Part shown: piece after piece, positions 57,708 through 64,000 of the stretch
Layout: every line of letters starts with the position of its first letter
How positions within the stretch are numbered: the stretch's first letter is position 1
Assembly (NCBI RefSeq): GCF_023898315.1
Contig: NC_064616.1
Coordinates: 545,963,602 to 546,027,601 of the forward strand
Length of the DNA: 64,000 bases
Origin: Schistocerca nitens
Lineage: Eukaryota; Arthropoda; Insecta; Orthoptera; Acrididae
Direction: 5' to 3'
Made by a program: the position numbers and the translations under genes
The notes under the pieces: generated by a model
Told to the model about the DNA's origin: nothing
What the model saw: the letters and a program-made list of their open reading frames with translations, nothing else
The model's database searches: none

Positions 57708-58609
57708 TTTTTTTTTTCTTTATTGTTATTTTGAAACCTGTTTACAGGCAGACCTGCAGCAGCATACCACGCCACCCTTTGGCCGCAGAGAAACACAAAG
57801 ATACAAATGAAGACAATTAGAAAAAAAGATGGTGGACATATAAACGGACACAAACACTTTTTAAAATACAAGTTGCCGTTCACGGGCGTAGAGTCCAAGA
57901 TAAAATTGTTCAGACACTTGGACACAGACAGAGTCGAAAATTGTCACACGTGAACATAGGTGGCCAAAACGAGTAACACTGAACCATGTAAGCACGAAAC
58001 GACGGCACATACAGAACACGAGGCGTTGATCTCCGGCGCGCGAATGTTCACTAACTGTGTACGAGTCCGGGGACCTGCCAAGAGACGACGAGGGGGGGAG
58101 AGGGGAGAGCAGTTGCCATGGGCAGGGGAGATAGGGGTAGGGGGGAAGAGGGAGGGGAAGCCCGGGGGAAGAAGGGAGGATGGAGGGGATGGGGGAAAGG
58201 AAAGAGAAGGGAAGGGAAGAGAAGGGAGGGAGGGTGCCTAAAGGAAAGGACACAGGAAGTGGGAGGGGAGGATCAAAGTTGATAGGAAGGGTAGATGGAG
58301 GGGAGGAGGACATCATGAGGGAGGGGGAGCTGGCGGAAGCCAACTTGGGAGGGGGTAAGGAGGGTGGAGAGATGGAGATCGGGTGGGACGTGGGAATACA
58401 GGCGCGGCAGTGGGCGGGGGTGGGAGAGGATGGGTGAGGCAAGCGGGTGAGGAGGATCGAGTTTGGGGGAGGTGTACAGGATCCGTATCCTTTCAAGGAA
58501 AAGGAGGAGGTGGGGGAAGGGGATGAGATCATATAGGATCCGAGTGGGGGAGGGGAGATGGATGCGATTGGCGAGGCGGAGAGCATGGCGTTCAAGGATT
58601 TGTAGGGAT

Positions 58610-60063
58610 TTATAAAAGGTAGGGGTGCAGAGATCCAGGCCGGATGGGCATAACAAAGGATAGGGCGGATGAGGGATTTATAGGTGTCGAGGATGGTGGA
58701 GGGGTCCAGACCCCACGTATGGCCGGAAAGGAGCTTGAGGAGACGGAGCCGGGAGCGTGCTTGGCTTGGATTGTCTGGAGATGGGGAGTCCAGGAGAGGC
58801 GACGGTCGAGGGTGACGCCAAGGTACTTAAGGGTGGGAGTGAGGGCGATGGGACAGCCATAGATGGTGAAATAGAAATCAAGGAGGCGGAAGGAAGGAGT
58901 GGTTTTCCCTACACTGATCGCCTGGGTTTTGGAGGCATTGACCTTGAGCAACCACTGGTTGCACCAAGATGGGATTGGAGAAGGTGTTGGGAGCGCTGCA
59001 GGGTGGGGGCAAGGGCAAGGATGGCGGTGTCATCGGCAAACTGGAGAAGATGGAAGGGGGGTGACGGCGGCGGCATGTCCGCCGTATACAAAAGGTACAG
59101 AAGGGGGGAGAGGACGGAGCCTTGGGGCACACCAGCACAGGGGAAAAAGGTGTAGGAGTCGGTGTTATGAATGGTGACGTAGGAAGGACGGTGGGAGAGA
59201 AAGGAGCCGATCAGACGGACGTAGTTAATGGGAAGGGCGAAGGTTTGGAGCTTGAAGAGGAGACCGGAATGCCATACGCAGTCATAAGTTCGTTCGAGGT
59301 CCAGGGAGAGGAAGATTGCGGAGCGACGGGAATTAAGCTGGTCGGAAAGGAGATGAGTGAGTTGAAGGAGAAGATCGTCGGAAGAGAAGGACGGCCAAAA
59401 GCCACACTGGGTAACGTGAAGGAGGCGGTGCTGGCGGAGATGCTGGTGGATGCGGTGGGTGAGGATGGATTCCAGGACCTTGCTGAAGACTGAGGTAAGG
59501 CTGATGGGACGGTAGGAGGAGACGGTAGTAACCGGTGGACAGGACTACATTGTAGAGCCTGGCCAGGGTGGAGAGGAAAGGGACAGGAGCTTCACGAAGG
59601 TGACGGTAGGTGACACGATCGTGACCAGGAGCGGTGTTGCGTTTTGTGCGGAGTGTAGCAATGAGATCCTGTGTATTGATAGGGGCATTGAGTTCTGTGT
59701 GTGCAATGATGTCCAAGTACTGGAAACCAGGTGCAAGGGGAGGGATAGAGGTGTCAGTTCGATCGCAGACATCTAGGAAGAGGGAGTAATCGAACTGGGG
59801 ATCATCGGGGATGGAAAATACATCGGAGAGGTACAAGGCAAAGTGATTGACCTTACTAATGGAGTCATGGAAGGGATGATCATCATGGAGAAGAGGATAG
59901 TAGGGGGAGGGTTTAGTTCCGGTAAGGCGACGGAAGGCTGACCAGAACCTGGACGAGTTGATAGGTAGGGTAGCATTTAAACATGGGTGCATGTCTGTCG
60001 CCATTCCTGGCGTTTCTTAGCCGCGAGCAAATTACGAATGTGTCGCTGGAGTTGCCGGTGACG
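58610..60063 (-). pseudogene. LINE reverse transcriptase, frameshifted
   Basis: The frame 60004-59333 (223 residues) holds the start: FWSAFRRLTGTKPSPYYPLL, NTAPGHDRVTYRHLRE and LARLYNVVLSTGYY. Then a shift near 59530; the next frame reads YRPISLTSVFSKVLESIL, SLDLERTYDCVW (motif A, catalytic Asp), GVPQGSVLSPLLYLLY (motif B) and LLQFADDTAILALAP (motif C, FADD). After another shift, frame 58951-58610 gives VNASKTQAISVG and TLKYLGVTLDRRLSWTPHL (thumb). All catalytic Asp residues are kept. At least three shifts, plus a TGA at 60066-60064 where CGA (Arg) is likely. Confidence 0.9.
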
Positions 60064-61176
60064 TCATAGTGTGTCCAGGTCATGCGTGTGGAGGAAGGCA
60101 CAGTAGAGACGGCGGGATTCACGGAGGAGGAGGACAGTCTGTGGGGGTAAGGTAGGACGGTGGGGGTGGGCGGCGACAGTAGGGACATGGGCCTCCATGG
60201 CCTCAGACAAGGTCTTCTGGAGAAAGGAGGCGGCATGGGTTATATCGTCAGGGTGGTGGTAGGTGAAGGGGTGGCTATCAACCTGGGTGGAAAGGGTATC
60301 CCGGTAGGCATTCCAGTTGACACGGGAATAGTCATGGACGTACTTAGGGGGAGGGTCATTACGAGGGTCGGGGCGGGGGCGACGACCGTCTGAAACGGTG
60401 AGGAGGACAGGGAGATGGTCGCTACCAATAGGCTCCAGGACATCCGCCATTATGCGGCCATGGAGGTTGGGGGAGGAAAGGATAACATCGGGAGTGGAGT
60501 TGGATTCGGGACAGGTGTGCTGGGGGATGGGGATGAGGTCGCCTTGAAGGGAGGAGAGGAACCGATGCCACCGCCGTAACTGGGCGGCGGAACGACTATG
60601 GATGTTGAGGTTGGCGGCGATCATGTAGGAGGAGAAGGTACGGTCAATGTGGGAGAGGAAGTCGAAGGGAATAGGGGCGTTAGGGCGGACATAGATAGTG
60701 GTGCAGGTAACGGTAAGGCCGGGGAAGAAGAGACTAAGGATCAGGTGTTCGGTGGGGTCGGGAAGGAGAGGTTGGAGCCGAACAGGGATCTGGCGGTGGT
60801 GACCAATGGCAACTCCGGCACGCGCAATTGGGAGGGGATTATCGGAGCGGTGGAGGAGGTAGGGCGAAGTCTGGATAGTGTGGTGGGGTTGGAGGAAGGT
60901 TTCATTGAGGAGGAAGGCATCCACGCGGTGGGTGGCAAGGGTGTGCAGGAAGAGGTTCTCGTTGGTGGGAACGGAGCGGATTTTGTTGAAAAGGATACGG
61001 TGCTGTCGCACCATGACAGGGATTCCAACGAGGGTGTCAAGATGGGAGAAGGTGAAATGGGCCTGGTTGTTGGAGTAGGTGGCGTACATTTTTAGTTGGA
61101 AAACGGAATGGGCGGCGAGGGATATCTGTAGGAGGGTGTGCGGACGCTGAAAAGGATGAACATTCTGAAGGGCCAT
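60064..61176 (-). pseudogene. LINE endonuclease (EEP) domain, open frame of 370 codons
   Basis: It reads RILFNKIRSVPTNENLFLHT, RVDAFLLNETFL (catalytic Glu motif), TCTTIYVRPNAPIP (Y-x-P motif), IAANLNIHSRS (GDLN motif, here A-N-L-N so the usual Asp is Asn), TPDVIL and GSDHLPVLLTV (SDH catalytic motif). The C-terminal part (LRESRRLYCAFLHTHDLDTL) leads straight into the RT after the TGA at 60066-60064. In the family ORF2 is one long protein, so this is the N-terminal third cut off by a nonsense change. The Met at 61176 lies after the end of ORF1 (61309). The replaced Asp would remove nicking activity. Confidence 0.87.
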
Positions 61177-61308
61177 GCTGAGGAATCTGATGAGGTCCTC
61201 AGCGGTAGGGGGTGGGCGAAGGGAATTGGCGGGAGGGGTGGGGGCGTCCAGAGGGCAGACAGGAACGGTGAGTTCAGGAGTGGTAGGAGGGGGTCGGGCC
61301 TTACATTT

Positions 61309-62377
61309 CTAGGAGTATGTAGGATGAAGGAGGTTACAGGTATTACGGGAGGAGGGTGACTGGAGATTGGGACACTGCCGTAAAAAGTGGGCTTGCCTAC
61401 AGTGCTGGCAGGTGGGGGCCTTGCGGCACTCAGATGTCAGGTGTGCATTATACGGCAAGCACCTTTGGCAGCAGAGGGATTGAGGAGGGGAACGGGAGGG
61501 GTCAACTTTATAACGTTGGTTAAAAAGTAGGGCACCCTCCTTCAGGAGACGGTCTAATGAGTGGGCGTGCTCGGAAAAGACCCACATAAGGCAGGTGGGG
61601 CCAGCAGAGTTGTGGATGTGGCGAACAGCACGCACCTCCAGATGGGGATGTGCCTGAAGCTCTGCCAACACCTGCTCCTCCATGATCGTCAGACTAAGCC
61701 GAGTGATCACAGCGGTGAGGGTTGGCGGGCGATGCAGAGGTTGGAGTTGCTGGGAGGGAGGCGGGGAGGGGGAAGAAGTGAGGGAGGCATGAGGGCCAAA
61801 GAGGGTGACAGGGATGCGGGAAATGAGATCTGTGTGGAGGGTAGGGCTGTGGGAGGAGATGAGCACCGAATCGCAGCGAGGAGTGAGGAGGGAGATGGGG
61901 GCACCAGGAAAATGCTGGCGAAGCAAGAGGGTGAGGTTCCAGGCATCAAGAAGGGAGGGATCAGGACGGGAGAGGAGGTAGCGGTAGGAGGAGGGGGTGG
62001 TGGAGGAGGAGGAGGAGGAGGGGGCAGGGACAGGCGGGGAGACATCTATGGCATCAGGGGCTGGGGAAGGGGGACGAGGCACAGCCTTTTTGGGAGTAGA
62101 GGAGGCAGGGGTGCCACTGTGGGCGCTTGACGGCGGCGGAGGAGGTTTGGGGGATGGGAGTGACTGGAATGTGGCGCGGAGTGGCAGATCCCGGTGCTGA
62201 GGTTGGCGCCGGAGATGGTGAGGGCGATGGCGAAGGCGACGGTGAAGACAATGATGATGAAGGCGAGGGGGAGAGTTGAGCGTGGGCCGTAGCCCTCCGG
62301 GCGACCACCCTAGCGGGGAACTGCAGAAACGGAAGGAGCAAAGGGAGGGAGTGGAGGAAAGGGATCAGAGGATGCAA
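61309..62377 (-). CDS. LINE ORF1, zinc-knuckle RNA-binding protein (part)
   Basis: The clear frame is 62082-61309 (257 residues). An upstream Pro/Ser-rich frame (62377-62054) probably belongs to the same protein after a shift near 62070. Residues 1-35 are Pro/Ser-rich; about 35-130 resemble the RRM-like region of Jockey-type ORF1; about 135-190 read VITRLSLTIMEEQVLAELQA and LMWVFSEHAHSLDRLLKEG. Two zinc knuckles follow near residues 205-242: CQRCLPYNAHLTSEC (C-x2-C-x5-H-x4-C) and CQHCRQAHFLRQC (C-x2-C-x3-H-x4-C). The protein would coat the LINE RNA. The 257-residue frame itself has no stop. Confidence 0.8.
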
Positions 62378-62689
62378 GGGAGGGAGGAACTAGGGATGGG
62401 GCGACAAATAGTGAGGGAGATGGGAGAGTGAGGAGTGGGGGGATGGACTGAGGGTGGAGTGATGCGACACACCACGTGATAGTGGTGGCGGCGGCAGAGG
62501 GGGACGTGTAAATGATGGCAGTGGTGGTGGCAGTAGTGGCGGTGGTGGGGGTCGACAGTACAAGAAGGGGAAAAAGCACAGGACAGGACAAAGAAGGCGA
62601 CGAGAAACACAGAGTAGAAGGGACCAAGAAACTATGAAGGAGACTGGGGCCGAAGCCCCACTCTGCTGTTTCTGGCGGGGGAGGCGACG

Positions 62690-63215
62690 CTATTGCTGCT
62701 GCAGCTGCTGCTGCTGGAGGACGCTGGCTGGGACTGCAGCTGGACGCTGGCTGCTGGGAGGGACCGCTGCTGGCTGGGACCGCTTCTGGACGCTGGCTGC
62801 TGGCAGGAACCGCTGCTGGACGCTGGCTGCAGGCAGGAACCGCTGCTGGACGCTGGCTGCTGGCAGGAACCGCTGCTGGCCGCTGGACCTTGGCTGCAGG
62901 CTGCAGGCTGCTGGCTGCTGGCAGGAACCGCTCCTGGCTGCTGGAAGCTGGCTAGAACTGCTGCTGGACGCTGGCTGCTGGCAGGAACCGCTGCTGGCCG
63001 CTGGACGCTGGCTGCAGGCTGCAGGCTGCTGGTTGCTGGCTGCTGGCAGGAACTGCTGCTGGCTGCTGGACGGTGGCTGGGACCGCTGCTGGACGCTGGC
63101 TGCAGGCTGCTGGGAGAAACCGCTGCTGGCTGCTGGCAGGAACCGCTGATGGACGCTGGCAGGAACCGCTGCTGGCTGCCGGTGGGGACCGCTGCTGGCT
63201 GCTGGCTGCTGGCTT
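62690..63215. repeat. GC-rich minisatellite, about 30-bp unit
   Basis: Tandem copies of a roughly 30-bp unit, clearest at 62790-62880 (CTGGACGCTGGCTGCTGGCA followed by GGAACCGCTG), with variants up to 63215. Unit lengths vary through loss or gain of CTGGCTG. Both strands stay open for over 170 codons: plus gives CWQEPLLDAG repeats, minus gives QQRFLPAASV repeats. I regard both as consequences of the repeat and not as genes. The array lies about 60 bp upstream of the 5' end of the minus-strand LINE. Confidence 0.9.
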
Positions 63216-63547
63216 ATTATTAATGGCATACTGTGGTTAGCTCTGTACAATGAAAATCCGACGTTAAGAAGAGAATTATCAGAGCTTGTAGCACAGTAAG
63301 GGCCGTAGATACCTTCACGTCAATTTTTGAATAGCACAGCAAATCGACGCCGCTACATTCTTCATTTGAAATTTTCAGTTGAGTACTGTGTAAGGGCGTG
63401 GAGCAGTTTGGTGATTTTGTTTTCAGTAATAATTTTGTATTCTGTAAACTCTGTGTTGAGCCACTGTCTTTTATGCTTAGATATTTTCCTAGACTGGGTT
63501 CTATCCCAAGTGCTACGATAAATCCGAGCATATTATTTTCTGAACTA
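63216..63547. other. Spacer with possible LINE remnant
   Basis: The plus strand reads CVRAWSSLVILFSVIIL-type sequence without clear motif. It ends at the TA target (63546-63547) of the second Tc1-like copy. Confidence 0.35.
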
Positions 63548-64000
63548 CACTCCTGGAAATGGAAAAAAGAACACATTGACACCGGTGTGTCAGACCCACC
63601 ATACTTGCTCCGGACACTGCGAGAGGGCTGTACAAGCAATGATCACACGCACGGCACAGCGGACACACCAGGAACCGCGGTGTTGGCCGTCGAATGACGC
63701 TAGCTGCGCAGCATTTGTGCACCGCCGCCGTCAGTGTCAGCCAGTTTGCCGTGGCATACGGAGCTCCATCGCAGTCTTTAACACTGGTAGCATGCCGCGA
63801 CAGCGTGGACGTGAACCGTATGTGCAGTTGACGGACTTTGAGCGAGGGCGTATAGTGGGCATGCGGGAGGCTGGGTGGACGTACCGCCGAATTGCTCAAC
63901 ACGTGGGGCGTGAGGTCTCCACAGTACATCGATGTTGTCGCCAGTGGTCGGCGGAAGGTGCACGTGCCCGTCGACCTGGGACCGGACCGCAGCGACGCAC
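63548..64000 (+). mobile_element. Second copy of the Tc1-like transposon (runs off the window)
   Basis: It begins after TA with CACTCCTGGAAATGG, the same end as the copy at 1035, and is nearly identical to 1035-1487 as far as it goes (about six base differences). The right end is outside the window. Confidence 0.95.
63792..64000 (+). CDS. Tc1-like transposase, N-terminal part, open to the window end
   Basis: ATG at 63792 corresponds to 1279 of the first copy. The visible 69 codons (MPRQRGREPYVQLTDFERGR, then WTYRRIAQHVGREVSTVHRC) form the first helix-turn-helix and the start of the linker, with no stop or shift. It differs from copy 1 at the codon reading P in DFEPGR (here R). Whether the catalytic part is intact cannot be seen. 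Confidence 0.9.
   Translation, partial: MPRQRGREPYVQLTDFERGRIVGMREAGWTYRRIAQHVGREVSTVHRCCRQWSAEGARARRPGTGPQRR

Larger units (their letters stand above)
57708..62630 (-). mobile_element. Nearly complete GC-rich LINE, minus strand
   Basis: About 4.9 kb. From right to left: Pro/Ser-rich ORF1 with two zinc knuckles (62377-61309), endonuclease (61176-60064), reverse transcriptase in shifted frames (about 60060-58610), a long pyrimidine-rich 3' part (58600-57725), an AATAAA signal (57724-57719) and a 10-base poly(A) (57717-57708, T on the plus strand). The plus strand is strongly purine-rich (G and A) through most of it. ORF order and zinc knuckles point to the Jockey/I-like LINEs. Several frameshifts and stops make it inactive, but it is far better preserved than the other LINEs here. 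Confidence 0.88.

Noticed and set aside
57861-58595. 244-codon Pro/Ser/Leu-rich minus-strand frame as a separate gene
   Set aside because: It lies in the 3' part of the LINE, between the RT thumb and the poly(A), with no domain. Low stop density in pyrimidine-rich sequence explains it.
60598-61095. Plus-strand frames of 165-190 codons across the LINE (also 61561-62130)
   Set aside because: They are antisense shadows of the minus-strand LINE, whose frames contain recognised domains. Gly/Glu-rich content comes from the purine-rich strand.
62634-63250. Long opposite-strand frames (171-186 codons) in the 62.6-63.2 kb region as genes
   Set aside because: They are read from a tandem repeat with few stops in any frame. 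Composition (Trp/Leu/Ala repeats or Gln/Ala/Pro repeats) follows the unit, and there is no independent sign of coding.

Overview
The window looks like intergenic, transposon-saturated DNA from an insect. I favour an orthopteran (grasshopper or locust-like) because several repeat families resemble ones I remember from Schistocerca-type genomes; this is memory, not a database search. The base is AT-rich, with GC-rich islands that are mostly mobile elements. I found no convincing host gene. An intron-split gene with short exons cannot be excluded by reading alone. Nearly every long open frame belongs to a transposon or its remains.

Layout: 1.0-2.5 kb holds a complete Tc1-like transposon with an intact transposase, and a nearly identical second copy enters at 63.5 kb and runs off the end. 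From 2.8 to 4.4 kb lies the 5' part of a decayed LINE, joined directly to an inverted, broken Ty3/Gypsy element (about 8.7 to 4.4 kb, minus strand) with gag, a long acidic linker frame, protease and the start of reverse transcriptase. From 10.4 to 25.0 kb two diverged copies of one roughly 3.1 kb sequence face each other as inverted repeats, and each carries pieces of a Mutator-like transposase domain. The 8.4 kb between them holds a Tc1 fragment, a mariner-like fragment and a LINE fragment. From 26.6 to 31.6 kb there is half a Tc1 element, a nearly full DUF4817/DD41D transposon with one nonsense codon and a lost catalytic Asp, a LINE tail, a deletion derivative of the same DD41D family, and TA arrays. 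From 31.8 to 34.1 kb is another LINE, split by a SINE.

From 37.4 to 47.1 kb come a Tc1 relative split by a SINE, a fold-back element, a DD41D-like transposon, a SINE, a 526-bp palindrome next to a TA array, and a broken gene of a conserved arthropod family interrupted by a fold-back MITE. From 52.5 to 54.8 kb four tRNA-derived SINEs are clustered, three with clear target-site duplications. From 57.7 to 62.6 kb an almost complete, GC-rich minus-strand LINE (zinc-knuckle ORF1, endonuclease, reverse transcriptase, AATAAA and poly(A)) ends next to a roughly 30-bp-unit GC-rich minisatellite.

The window reads as layers of insertion: older LINE and Mutator-like remains, DNA transposons in and beside them, and SINEs on top. 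The most useful leads are the facing Mutator-like arms, the large palindromes and fold-backs tied to TA arrays, the conserved arthropod pseudogene at 45.4-47.1 kb, the long gag-protease linker in the Gypsy element, and a SINE whose tRNA-Gly-like head is joined to another family's tail.
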